From Buddleja alternifolia (lineage: Eukaryota; Streptophyta; Magnoliopsida; Lamiales; Scrophulariaceae): DNA of 64,000 nucleotides. Below the pieces are notes generated by a model that saw only the letters and a program-made list of their open reading frames with translations, had not been told where the DNA came from and made no database searches. Below are positions 1-11,411 of this stretch, piece by piece. Within the stretch, counting starts at the first letter, position 1. Every line of letters begins with the position of its first letter. Made by a program: the position numbers and the translations under genes. Location of the stretch: positions 5,657,001 to 5,721,000 of the forward strand of contig CM033406.1 in NCBI GenBank assembly GCA_019426215.1, in the 5' to 3' direction.

Positions 1-634
1 AATAAGAATGAAAATGTGGCTCCGAAAATACAAACAAACATAGCCCTAGTTCTCTTATTTTTGTACTTTTATTTATTTATTCATTTATTATGATTATTAT
101 TATTATTTTGTCATCGTGCTGCCATCGATAAATTAGTCGTGATGATCAACAATGAGAGGAGGTGTTTTTAAGTTGCATCTCCCTTGCACAAAATTTATAA
201 TTGCGTGAGAGACCCAAAGATAATTGGCTTTATTAAAATAGAATTTCCCTGAGTCGGTTATTGAAGTGTTTTAAATGCATTGATCATATCAAAAATATTC
301 AGGGGGTGATAAAAGTTGGATCCTCAGTCATTTGTAAAAAGTTGGATCCTGAAGTGTGTTGGTTTTAAGTTGTATCTCCCTTGCTCAATTTAAAGTAGTT
401 TTTAAGTTGTATTCCTCTACACAATCACAAAGACCACTAATTTTTGTTAAAAAAGAATTTCCCTGAGACGAAGTTAATAAATTGACAATCATAAATCACT
501 GCATTACAACTAGTCATCTGATGGCTTGAATTCAGAAATTATAGCACAAACAAAGAATGGGATGAAAATCTGAACCTCTCTCATTAATGTTTAATAAGCT
601 GGATCCTCAGTCATTTGCAACAAAGGGAACTCAC
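1..634. other. Downstream flank of the FKBP19 gene, small dispersed repeats
   Basis: No gene is visible. The stretch holds imperfect direct repeats: a GTTTTTAAGTTGCATCTCCC-like word near 164 and again near 364, a GAATTTCCCTGAG word near 242 and 466, and a GGATCCTCAGTCATTTG word near 318 and 601. The last copy lies just past the FKBP19 stop codon, so part of the 3' untranslated region may be made of this repeat. No coding potential or RNA gene was recognised. Confidence 0.5.
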
Positions 635-3600
635 TTAGCCCCTCCCACTTGGTACGATTTTGAGGAGCTCAATATCAAACAACAGAGTTTTATCAATCAA
701 TCCTTGGTTCCTCAACACAAAATCTAGAGCTCTTTGACCCTGCCATCAACATTTCAATTAAATCACTTCCTTGATGAAAAAAGGATACAAATAAAATTTA
801 GTCCTGCAACAGTAGAGAATATAGAGAGTACCGAAAATGTTGTTGGCCTCGGACCTTTCTTGTTGTAGTCATTATCAGGATATCCTAGTTCTGGGGGAAC
901 TATAATCCTGCAATAGTGCCCGAAATCTAAAATACTAGTGTATATGGAGTTCAATGCATCCTATAACCAATTTGGAACTTCAATTCTACTTTGGTGTCTC
1001 ATCATATATTTCACATCATAAAGTAGTCGTATGTAATGTAAACATCCAAATCGGAATTGACATGTAATATAACTGCTAGATTGTCAAATTCTGAGCTTGT
1101 ACTCGAATATCCATTCTATTTACAGAAACATACGTTAACATTTACTCCAAATTGCTCCTGGTGTCTTATCCTATTATTTCCAATTATTTGTAGATTATAT
1201 ACTCTACACAATATTCTGGTTGTCAACAATAATTTACTGGCAGAAGCTGATATTGAGGGGAGGGTGAAAAAGATATAGCACCTTCTTATACCACCAAGAG
1301 CCATGCCTGTTATAGCTTCCTCGAATGCTGGTATAACCTGAAGATATCCACAAACAAACAGTGTCATTAAAATTTTCACAGCATACCAATTAATCCCAAT
1401 AATGAAGCTAAACCATGCTAACTGCTATTTGATACAATCATCAGGACTTGTTTTTGTGATGAAGGGAATACGAGGCCAAAGGGCATGATATAAGAAGACT
1501 ACACGAACTTCTTTAAGAAAACCGAAAAGCTAGTCTAACCAAATTTACAAGGAAGAATAATGTAAGTTTGCTTAACACTTTTTCTCAAAGAAGAGATGCT
1601 TTACAGAAAGATATTGGATCTTTGAAAATGTTCCTTAAAGCAGTCCCGGATTAAGTATATTTACCTATTGATAGTCAGAACTGCGTGGCCATATGGATGT
1701 CCTGGTAAATATATAATATATCTAAAATGGGAAAAAGGAAAAATATGATACTATACGACATGGATGCAAACATAAACCTCTAAAGATGATTTACTGAGGC
1801 AGGACAGCATTGAAAAGTTCATGCATCAAATCTAACTTTCATTACAACGATAATATTTGTTAAGAGAGATTCCTACCTCTTGTGATCCTAATCGGAATTT
1901 GTAGAAGTCTTTATCATCACCCTGCATAAAAAAATAAAAATTAAAACACAAAGAAGTAAAGAAAAAACAACAAATCAACCAAGTGCAGAACAGCAGTCTG
2001 AGAGGACAAAAGGAAATACCTCGAAGGAGCCACCCTTTGTCTTGTTACGAGCTTCAAATATCCGGCCATAATATCCAATGGTGTATCCATCCCAATCTAC
2101 CTATCAGTCATTCAATTTTAAGTTGACCTCACATTTCCTGATTTTTCTTAACAATGCTGCATGGAGTAATATGTATCTAGATGTCCTTATTTGTCTTTAT
2201 CATTTTTGTCTATATTTTCTCAAGAAATGCTTTGCAACAGCCTCATATGTCAAATAAAAATTCGGATTCGGAGCAACAACTCAAGTTCAAGAAATTTAAT
2301 GAGATGGCAATGATTTCATTAAACTAAATGAAAACCTGTTACAGAACATTGTGAACATTTTTCCACAGCTTGTCTTTGAAAGAAAAGATTCAAATTATTC
2401 AACCATATAAATAATTGGCTTACCACTACAGTTTCTCCTATCTTTGGAGTGGGGCCACTACCTACTCGCAAGTCCTACAAATATACATGGAATTTGGAGG
2501 GTTAAGTGCAGGAAGATGCACAAAATATTAACAAAAATATACTTTTAAAAGGTGACCTTATACTGGAGGCCTGAATTTGTTTCAGTGTAATCAGGATACC
2601 GCATCTTTGTCTTTCCATAATCCTTTCCTCGCAATGCTGGCACTGTATGCTCAAACAGTGAGCCTACAATTAGTCTTCAAAGCTACTAGGCTGCACATAT
2701 TAATGGTATAATTATTCAAAGAACCAAAATTTTTCTCTTTTATACATTTCAATAAGAAGTAATGTCACTCGTCAAGAATTAGCACATGGAAAATGAGCAC
2801 AAAATAGTTAAAACCTGGTAATTCTCTTCACTGCTATCATCTATTATTTGTACTATAATTCAATTAAAACCTTATGCGGAAAAATTCTAAAATGGGAAAA
2901 TAAAGTTTCTACCAGACATTGGTCTAAATTTCTACAAGAAGCTATAATTATTGTAAATTTTGATCAAATAATAACAAAACCAACATAATTATCCCAAAGG
3001 TATTGGTTATAATTCATCTAAATACATAATTGGTAATTATGAGGCAGGAATCTAATTTCCATTTTCCGGATACTGCTTCAGTTGAGAAACAGTATTCACC
3101 CGGTCTGAACCTGGCAATAGCTAGAGACTTCAATCCTATTTTTACTTAATTGTGGCCATGCTAGAGTGAACAGCACAGTATCGACAAGCCAGACATTATC
3201 TCCTATTTTGATATCCGACGGAAACGGAAATGTCTTCTCAGAAAAGTGGTTAAAACACCAATTTTTTTACCATAATAATATCATCATAAACATCTCATTT
3301 CTGTCTGTTGTACACTTGATTCTTGGTGAAGATTGGTATGGGTGGTCATCTAGTGGACAAATATGGAACTGGATTTCTAAGTGCACTTCAACTATCCTAA
3401 TACCTTACGGAACGAAAATATATCGTTTTTACAGTCCAAACTCATTTTCAATTCACAAGAAGCTATCTCAAAAAGATTGAAAATAAAATACGAGGAAGAC
3501 AAGGCAACGGAAATTACTGTCAGCAAATTCAGATGCAATGGAAGCTTCTTCCCTCTGAGAATTGAGAACTGCCACAGACAAGAATCCCATCGAGGACATC

Positions 3601-3905
3601 AAAATCTGCCTCCGATCAATTAGTAGTGGCCTATGCTCCGAGATTCCATTTCGCTCTTCAATTCAATTACATTAATTACCATATGAAAATAGTGACACCA
3701 TTAAGAGCTAAAGGAAAGAAGATAAAAATAGATTGGGAATTGCAAAATTAGAAAATGAAAAGTAAAGTGAGTGACCAAAAGAGGTTGAGGAGTCGGAAGA
3801 ACTTCCACAAACTATGTGCACGTTCCGAAGCGCTGGTGATGTTGGTACAGGATTCGCCGGAAAATGAGCAGAAAGCGATCTGACGGCTGAGATTGACGCC
3901 ATCAT
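635..3905 (-). CDS. FKBP19: FKBP19-like thylakoid-lumen FKBP-type peptidyl-prolyl isomerase, nine exons
   Basis: Immunophilin of the FKBP family, expected to act as a prolyl isomerase or chaperone in the thylakoid lumen. Nine exons on the minus strand read in one frame with GT-AG borders: 3905-3776, 3655-3518, 2642-2557, 2474-2424, 2100-2020, 1921-1877, 1337-1282, 907-832 and 739-635. They sum to 768 nt, i.e. 255 residues, about the length I recall for Arabidopsis FKBP19. The start at 3905 (or the adjacent ATG at 3902) gives the MASIS-type transit peptide start; an in-frame ATG at 3986 is less likely. A twin arginine at residues 58-59 (DRRQILMSS) before a hydrophobic stretch and an ASEFAD segment suggests Tat-type lumen targeting. 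The FKBP domain fills roughly residues 113-254, with VIPAFEEA, GGIRRIIVPPELGYP and the C-terminal LLFDIELLKI. Against FKBP12 the usual active-site Asp after Phe is Glu (RIFEAR) and the core Trp is Phe, so catalysis may be weak. No lesion is visible. Exon borders are inferred from family similarity, not transcripts. Confidence 0.93.
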
Positions 3906-5640
3906 TCTGAGAGAGAAGTATCTAGTGTCTGTGGAACTGGGAAATGATTCGCGGGAAGATAACGGCCTCACCTTTTCCTTCACCAATTCGTATTGCCCCC
4001 TCTCTTTTTCATTTTTATTTAATCTTCTTTATTCCTTTTCTTTCTTTTTTTCTCTCCCTTTGTTTTTTTGGCTAATTCTTTTTATTCTCTTCTTATTTTA
4101 TTTGTTTCCCCTCTCAATTCCTAATTTCTATCTTTATCTTCTGTTTTTATGGCGTAATCAATGTTTAGGTAACGTCGGCTCCAATTTTCTTTGAGGCCCT
4201 TTTCCATTTTTTAAGTTGAAAAAAAGACTTATGGGCACCCCAAATTTGTTGTAACCGTGTAACAACTACAATCTTATTTCAAATGATCTTGATTTGATTG
4301 AAGAAATTAAAAGGCCTTTCAAATGATCATGATTTTGATTAACTAAATCAGGAAGCATTTCGCCTCTTTAGTCATCTTATCTTCTCCAAATATTCCAAAT
4401 TATGAAAATATAGGAGATCCGCTCATTGTAATAGATGAGTGATGTCTTGGCACTAACTACTTATACGTAATTAGATTGTATCCAAATTATTACATTTTGT
4501 GATTATTTTAGAATCGTACACCATAAGATAAATCAGAACATAGTTGGTGACGCATGGAATGTCTAATGGAACCTCGAGTTCACAAAGATTAATCTTATAC
4601 CCAAGTAGCTGATGAAATTCCAAATTTGACAATGTTTTGTTTTAAAAACAAACTAGATTAGGGTGGATCCGAATGTTCGTCCCGAACCCCATGATAACCT
4701 ATATTTTGAGATTACCTTTCAACCCCCGCGTTCGATTCGCTATAAGGTTGTTCAAGCCTTTATAATTCAACAATTTCGAATATGAGAGTGATGAATGAAA
4801 ATTTAAGTCAAGATACAAACTACCTATCAAATACTCAAATCTGAAAAAAAGATAATTTATACCTCCATGAAAGTTTTCGATTCTGAAGAAATTACAAACA
4901 AACGAGCGCTGGTACAAGCCTTGGAAGCCAAACCCAGCAATTCTTTGACAAAATGTTGCAAACTAAAACTATCGCTAATTTACGCTAAAAAACTACTCCT
5001 AGTTAGAGCTACTCCTAAGAAGAAAAATATGAAGTTGTCGATGATTCTGCTGTCCTTTCTTTCTTTTTCCTTTTTCTTATTTATCTCAGTTCCGCGATCC
5101 CACGTCCTTAACTTCTGGGAACTGCCTCCAACTTCCTTTTCAAAATCCTCTCGTCTTGGTGGGCTTTCTTTCTTGTGGGATTTTCATCCTTTTGGACCTG
5201 TCTTTTGAGTCGATTCCTTGGAGCCCGAGATGTTATTCTGTGAAACCCGGGCTTTATTGGGCTTCTTTTATTTCAAACTACTTATATAAGTTTGTTTTAT
5301 AATGGGCCTAATCTTTTATTTTGAGTCCATTATTTGAGGTTGGGCCATCTGGGTATTTTAATTCGCAAAAATTCAGTTTCATTTTTAATGTAAACAGACA
5401 TATAGTCCCAATATGAAATTTTGATCGGGTTATTTAGTTTACTCCTCCCCGAAGAGAATCTTCATATATGCACTAGTGTACTCCACACCTATACCCATGA
5501 AACTAGGGACCCTCATAAATGAGCGTGCACTATACATTTAAGTCTTACGAAAATTTTAATATCTCATTCTTAGTGATTCTTTGATTTGAAATACTTGTAT
5601 GATCACAACCTAAGAGATACATTAATAATAGTCATACTCG
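3906..5640. promoter_or_regulatory. FKBP19 upstream region and intergenic AT-rich DNA
   Basis: The first 250 bases upstream of the FKBP19 start are strongly pyrimidine-rich on the plus strand (3980-4150), so GA-rich in the sense of the gene, which is usual for plant 5' untranslated and promoter DNA. Farther out, three TGGGC-type site II words lie near 5257, 5302 and 5341; their role is unknown because they are over 1.3 kb from the start codon. Short open frames here (for example 4867-5208) match nothing I recognise. No promoter element can be assigned with certainty. Confidence 0.35.
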
Positions 5641-7188
5641 TGTTTGGAAACTCGAAAAATACGCAGCGGAAAATAAAATCTCACGGTGATCATCTCGATT
5701 TACATATTCAAATTGAAATTAGCTAGAACTTACTCATAGTAGCAAAGTGGCCAGAGAACCGGCTCTTCGAAATTTCTTGAAACTACTGGAGAGCTATCTA
5801 CACTACTCCTTGAATTTTTCAGTTTTTTTGAATCCTTATTCGATTTCTTGAAGTCTGATCCGAGCGGTGAATTTATATCACTTAACTTGTTGACCAAGAC
5901 AAGACCAAACCGGCCTAAGTCAAGCATCCGAGAGGACGCCCAACTCAGCCCATGTAGGCGTCCAAGTGGATGCCTACCATGACTCGGTTTGGTCGTGTGT
6001 TTTTAATTAATTTATTTATTTTATCTAATAAATTAATCAATTAACCAAATTAATAAGATAAATGAATTTATTAATTTATTTTCAAGAAATTATTTAATAA
6101 TTAATCTTATCTATTACTTAATTACCTCATCTAATGAGCAACCAATTAATAATATTTAATTTATCTAATAAATTAAATCTCCTAAGACCCAATAGAAAAA
6201 ATTCTTTAAGTCTTTCTTTGTCAATCTTCAAGCACGACTCTTTAGGTTCGTCTCGTTTGGCCAAGAGAGGAATCCAAAGGAAGTGTGTTACACCTAACCA
6301 GTACCGTGGCCCACTTCATAGCCCAAACGAGATCGAATGAGTGGATCAGCCCAAAATCTTTCCAACCGTGAATACTATATACGTATAAACCTTTTGTTCT
6401 TGTGTCCTAGTTAAGTGAGAGTCATAGCTAATTCAAACTCACTAAACTTAATCATATGTATACATTATAATAATACGATATCATTGAGTTTGCTTTCGTG
6501 CCTGGCACGAGCAATTCTATTGCTTTGGCTAAAGACATTGATCTCTATTATCTATAATCATATAGGATACATTCTCACTCACTTGTGAGTGAGTAAATCT
6601 CATCTAAGTAATCAGTTAGTACTACCACTCGCCCATCAAGCTATATTTCGAGGTCGACTCCACCAACGGATGACTTGGATCTAACTACTCTAGTGACGGA
6701 CTCTAGTGATTCTTCAGATTAAAGGTTCACTTATACTTATCACGAATAATCAGTTCTGTCATTAACAGTCACGGAGTGAAAACCGATGTGACAGAATCGA
6801 TGCGAGTCATGTTTGAACATTTCAGTTCCACTGATGTGCCTACATTCATAAACTCCCACTATCACATAGTGTCGAACTGGCACTCCCATGTCAAAACTCA
6901 ATTTGTACAAGTGTTCTAAGTCTTTGTTTGCCCATTAAAGACTTCATATTACTTTCGAACGAGTTAAGTAATCAAGATCAATCTCTCTAGTGCCTATCTT
7001 CCTATCTCATAGGAAGTAGAGAGTTTACACTAAATACATGGACAAATGTTTTACACTACTTATAGATGCTAATAAGATTTATGTGAAAACAAATATAATG
7101 TCTTTTATTATAAATAGAATAAGTCAATTACAAATTGAATGGTCTATACAATCTATCCTCTTTGGCATCTGACGTTATAATCTTAACA
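5641..7188 (-). mobile_element. LTR of a degenerate minus-strand Copia element
   Basis: A 1548-bp block starting TGTTTGG and ending TTAACA has the architecture of the LTRs of element B: an AAATACGCAGCGGAAAATAAA-like start close to B's CAGCGGAAAATTAAA, and an end followed on the inner side by ATCTCTTACTTGCACT, matching B's ATCTCCCACTTGCACT polypurine tract and pol 3' junction. In element orientation this is the 3' LTR. Sequence identity to B is only local, so this is a related but distinct and older family member. The partner LTR is absent. Confidence 0.75.
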
Positions 7189-7381
7189 ATCTCTTACTTG
7201 CACTCAATGCCACTCTCTGTAGCATCTAATACCCATCCTTTTCAGGTGTCGGTCCAAAACCGCCTGTGGCAATGGTTCGGTGAACGGATCAGCTACATTG
7301 TCAATTGAGGCTATTTCTGCACTGCTATCTCTCCTCTGCCAACGATCTCTCTGATGATGTGAAGTCTTCTCTCAATGTGTT
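7189..7381 (-). pseudogene. Copia pol C-terminal remnant (end of RNase H)
   Basis: On the minus strand this piece encodes the end of a Copia polyprotein: a KHIERR-like start, IIREIVGRG, then after one frameshift an NVADPFTEPLPQAVLDRH-like stretch and a stop just before the polypurine tract. The order and spacing match the end of element B's polyprotein. It is cut off at about 7381 by the next LTR-like block and has at least one frameshift, so it is non-functional. It belongs with the LTR at 5641-7188. Confidence 0.8.
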
Positions 7382-7861
7382 TGACTTATCAGGAATTACT
7401 TAGAAGAAGAGTTCTCATATCTATAATAGTGGAGAAAATCTAAATCCTAACAACAAGAAAATAATCCTAATTGACAAAGGGAATAATTCTTATCACAAAT
7501 TCACAATAGGAAACAAATTCTAGTCAAAATAGGACCCCAAAAACATGCCAAATTAGCCCAAATATCAGAAAAATACACGCCATCAGCTCTTGAGGCGGCG
7601 CCCGGAGCCAACTTTTCCTTGCTGGGGTGCTAGCCCTTGCCTCTCGCACCATTGGCGCCGGAGTGCCCATAACTGGCGCTGGGGCACGGCCCACACACAC
7701 CCTGCACATTCTTAGCTCCCTTTTTGACTCCTTTGCGATCCCAATCTATTTCGACTCTATTTCGCGACCTCCGGTCTGTCTCCACCGATCTCGGCTCCGT
7801 CTTAGCTCCTTTTTCTTGGCTCTTGATCTTTTTTTTAATCCGACTCCACAATATCCTATCA
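7382..7861 (-). mobile_element. Possible LTR remnant of a third element
   Basis: A 480-bp block bounded by TG (7382) and CA (7861) on the plus strand, with short inverted ends (TGATAGG and CCTGATAAGTCA on the minus strand). On the outer side lies a purine tract in minus orientation, AAGTGGGGGAT, at 7862-7872, as expected next to a 3' LTR. It interrupts the pol fragment at 7189-7381. No internal region or matching target-site duplication was found, so the LTR reading is tentative. Open frames inside it look like chance. Confidence 0.35.
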
Positions 7862-7869
7862 ATCCCCCA

Positions 7870-9660
7870 CTTGGAGACTGATCAAAAAATTCTCGAACTC
7901 AACCTGAACCACCTTTCACATTTTTTCAAGTGAATCTTAATCTAGTTGGCACATCCCCAAACCCGATGGGGATAAAAATCTAGAGATTTCTCCTTAGCTC
8001 GTCTATTGCTCTTCGTAAACAACCACGTTCTTGAACTCTTCATCCCATCTCAAAATTCATCTCTTATAATAACTTGTCCACTAGATATAGTGCTTTTATC
8101 ACTAATCTGAACAGGATCAGTATCCCAAGATATATCCAAGAGGCTTTCAAGAATCCAGAATGGAAAGTAGCTGTTATGGAGGAAATGAGGGCACTAGAGA
8201 AAAATGAGACTTAGGATACAACCAAATTACCTACAGGAAAAGAACGGTCAGATGCAAATGGGTGTTCACGGTGAAATATAAAGTTGATGGGATGGTGGAA
8301 TGATATAAGACTTGCCTCGTGGCCAAAGGGTTTACTCAAACATACGACATTGACTACACAGAGACATTTGCACCAATGTCAAAACTTAACACCATTCGAG
8401 TATTTCTATCATTAGCAGTCAATTTAGATTGGCCTCTTCAGCAGTTCGATATCAAGAATGTCTTACCTAATTGCGAGCTTGAGGAAGAAGTTTACATGAC
8501 TCTCCCTCCAAGGTTTAGTAAAGAAGGTGAAGAAAATCAAGTGTGCAAACCCAGAAAGTAATTATACGATCTAAAACAGTCTCCAAGAGCGTCCTTTGAT
8601 AGATTTACAAAGGTTATAGAAGATCAAGGATATCAACAAGGACAATCAGATCATACTATGTTCTTTAGGAAGTCTGAAACAGGAAAAAGGCAATCTTGAT
8701 TGTGTATGTCTATGACATTGTCCTAGCTGGAGATGACACACCTGAAATGGAAAGGCTGAAAAAGGCCCTAGCTGCTGAATTTGAGGTAAAAGACCTAGGA
8801 CAAATGAAATACTTCTTAGTCATGGAAGTCGGTAGATCAAGCAGAGGTATTAGTGTTTCCCAACGGAAGTATGTTCTTGATCTTTTAACTGAAACTGGAA
8901 TGTTGGGATGCAGCCACGTGACACCCCTGTTGAAGTTGGCAAAGGTGTTACTAATGATGGAGAAGTTGTTGACAAGGAGAAATATCAGAGATTAGTTGGA
9001 AAACTGATCTATCTGTCTCACACCAGACCAAAGATTGCTTTTGCTGTAAGTATCGCTAGCCAGCACACACACTCGCCAAAGGAAGTCCACTTAGAAGTCA
9101 TGTGCAAAATCCTCAGATATCTTAAAGGCACACCAGAAAAATGGCTATTCTTTAAGAAATGCGAAGGACGAAAGACGGGAAGTAGAGATTTTTACATATG
9201 TTGGCTAGGCAGGATCAGTCTATGATATGAAATACTACTAGATATTATACATTCATATGGGAAAATCTTGTCACTTGGAGGAGAAAGAAACTGAATGTGG
9301 TGGCAAGAAGTAGCGCAGAAGCTGAGTTCAGGGCTGTTGCACAAGGAATACGTGAAGGGTTATGACTAAAAAAGCTTGTCGAAGAATTTGATATCATAGT
9401 TAAATTACCCATCAAACTTTACTGTGATAATAAAGCCACTACTAGCATCTATCTCAATCCAGTCCAACATGATAGGACCAAACACGTAGAAATGAACAGA
9501 CACTTCATCAAGGAAAAGGTTGACAGAGGAATAATGTGCATGACATATGTCCTTACGAAAGATTAAGTGGCTGACATTTTTACCAAGGGACTACCAAGGA
9601 AAAGCTTTGATGATTTCGTTAGTTGGATATGATTGACATCTACGATCCAACATGAGGGGG
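7870..9660 (+). pseudogene. Degenerate Copia pol fragment: reverse transcriptase and RNase H
   Basis: Recognisable Copia polyprotein pieces in shifting frames: ISKFISYNNLS and IQEAFKNPEWK before the reverse transcriptase, AKGFTQTYDIDYTETFAPMS, an IKNVLPNCELEEEVYM segment (equivalent of the usual DVKNAFLNG), VYVYDIVLAGDD where a YVDD box is expected, KYVLDLLTETGMLGC, LVGKLIYLSHTRP and an RNase H end with KHVEMNRHFIKE and ADIFTKGLP. Many frameshifts and stops, including a TAG after EKNET at about 8213, make it non-functional. It ends in an ATGAGGGGG purine tract at 9653-9660, directly followed by TGTTGAAATC, the start of an LTR. gag, protease and integrase are missing. Confidence 0.88.
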
Positions 9661-9900
9661 TGTTGAAATCACGTGGATTAAGAGAGAAATATTCTCGCTT
9701 ATTTTTTCCCCTTTATTCCTATCAAATCCCCTAAAATATGTGATAGTAATTTTTACCCAGTTGTATCTATTTAATTTTTACTTCGTTGTACAGAAAACAT
9801 ATAGAAAAAAGAAAGAAAAAATAATTCCATAGACGTAGGTCTTTCGACTGAACCACATAAAACTTTATTGTTCTTATGCCTTTTCTTTAATCACTTCAAC
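9661..9900 (+). mobile_element. Short 3' LTR (start) of the degenerate plus-strand Copia element
   Basis: The block starts TGTTGAAATCACG immediately after the polypurine tract of the preceding pol fragment, the expected position of a 3' LTR. Its far border is not clear; I put it near 9900 from the loss of LTR-like structure before the AT-rich DNA. No 5' copy exists in the window. Confidence 0.5.
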
Positions 9901-9980
9901 TTTTAATATTCTAATTTACTAAAATATATGTTTGGATTAATTCCAAACATAAATTGTAGTAAATTAGGGTATTAAAGATA

Positions 9981-10475
9981 GGGATGTAAGTTGAGCTGAG
10001 CCGGCTCGCGAGCCTGGCGAGCCAGCTCGACTCGAGCTCTACTCGAGCTCGAGTTTCACGAGCTCGAGCTCGAGCTTGTGCTTCACGAGCTCGAGCCTAA
10101 ATGTATCTGCAAAAAGGCTCGCGAGCTTTTTCATAATTTTATATATATATATTTTTATATATTAAATATTAATTATATATTATAATTACCAGGCTCGCGA
10201 GCCCAATTCAAGCTTGAGCTCGCGAGCCTGGCTCGAGCTCGCGAGCTCGGGCTCGGCTCGAGCTCGAGCCGAGCTCGTTTTTTAACAAACGAGTTCGAGC
10301 TCGAGCCCTTCAAACCCGGGCTCGACGAGCTCGAGCTCGAGCTCGAGCTCGTGACCTCAGGCTCGAGCTCGAGCTCGAGCCTGGCAAATTTGCCAGGCTC
10401 GGCTCGAGCTCGGCTCGTTTACATCCCTAATTAATTTGCCAGGCTCGGCTCGAGCTCGGCTCGTTTACATCCCTA
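9981..10475. mobile_element. CpG-dense TIR element (MULE-like MITE) with target-site duplication
   Basis: The element starts GGGATGTAAGTTGAGC and ends GCTCGTTTACATCCC, giving terminal inverted repeats around GGGATGTAA. ATTAAAGATA flanks it on both sides (9971-9980 and 10476-10485), a 10-bp target-site duplication that fits Mutator-like elements. The interior is built from overlapping CTCGAG, GAGCTC and GCTCGCGAGC words and can fold back extensively. The right terminus is present twice in tandem as a 46-bp unit ending at 10428 and 10474. No coding capacity was seen, so it would depend on a transposase from elsewhere. Confidence 0.75.
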
Positions 10476-10485
10476 ATTAAAGATA

Positions 10486-11411
10486 TGTATATTAAAATAT
10501 ATGTATATGTATAGTAAAATAATACATAAAAAATATTAAAAATCTTTTAGGGTTAATTTAATTTTGTGACAACATATTAGTTGAAGTGAAATATTAATAT
10601 AGTATGTTGTCATTAAATTAATTTAAATATATAAGAAAATACATGTTGTCGCTAGTGCTTAAGATATTTCTAATTATTATTTTAAATAACTAATATTGAT
10701 GTATTTGTTAAGTTTAAATTAATGTATATAAGAAAAGAAAATAACGGTGGAGAAATGAAAAATAAAGGGAAATGGTTAAGAGTAATTAGGACAATTTCAT
10801 ATTATAAAAGGGATAAGTCTATTTTTGTATAGTTAGGGGGTATTTGGTGCTAAAGATGTAGTTCAATGGGACGATGTTTATTTTACCCTTACAAAAAAAG
10901 CTGAAATGCCTCATGGGGACTGAAACAACATGCATGAAAATCCCATAAACATACTCTTGCTTTCCTAAAGTGTTACGTTGATTTCTTTGGCAAAAGTTGT
11001 AAGAAAGAGAGAAGTTTCTTAATCTTCACTCCACTGATTCTTCATATTCCTTTGGTATGATAAAGAACTTGGTTGGTTTTTTTTAGAAATGATAAAGAAC
11101 TTGGTTGTTACACTAATTAATGATCGCCTAAATTCAACCAAATGCATCTAGCACAATTTTTTCTGGTGATGTTTGCAAGTACTATCAAGCATCTCAGTCA
11201 ACCCAACCAGATGCTATCATTTATGTTCGTCTCTTGCTCTGGAAAATCATTTTACAATAAATAAATAAAAATCAACAGAAATGTTCACATAGATACTCGC
11301 AAATGTTAATCAGACACCACAACATTCTTACAGAACACTCAACAACTGGCTCTACACCAGTCTCTTTATTGAACTCATCATTCTACCAACCAAAATAGTC
11401 GGCCCCGCAGT
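10486..11411. other. AT-rich intergenic DNA and transaldolase 3' flank
   Basis: No gene is seen. A short inverted pair (TGACAACATA near 10567 and TATGTTGTCA near 10602) could form a hairpin. The stretch before 11411 is expected to hold the 3' untranslated region and polyadenylation region of the transaldolase gene, since an AATAAATAAAT run lies near 11258 on the plus strand. No firm signal was assigned. Confidence 0.4.

Noticed and set aside
635..3905. FKBP20-2, FKBP16-3 or FKBP18 identity
   Set aside because: The VPPELGYPDNDYNK and TTFSGQRALDFVL motifs and the GYYGRIFEARNKTKGG segment match FKBP19 as I recall it; the others differ at these places.
4710..4760. Possible tRNA T-arm (GCGTTCGATTCGC)
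   Set aside because: No acceptor, D-arm or anticodon arm can be paired around it.
4867..5208. 113-codon frame with an internal hydrophobic start (MKLSMILLSFLSFSFFLF)
   Set aside because: The hydrophobic part comes from a T/C-rich tract, the rest matches nothing, and no upstream signals fit; treated as chance.
9981..10475. CpG island or promoter
   Set aside because: The CpG density comes from CTCGAG-type element repeats with terminal inverted repeats and a target duplication, not from a gene start.
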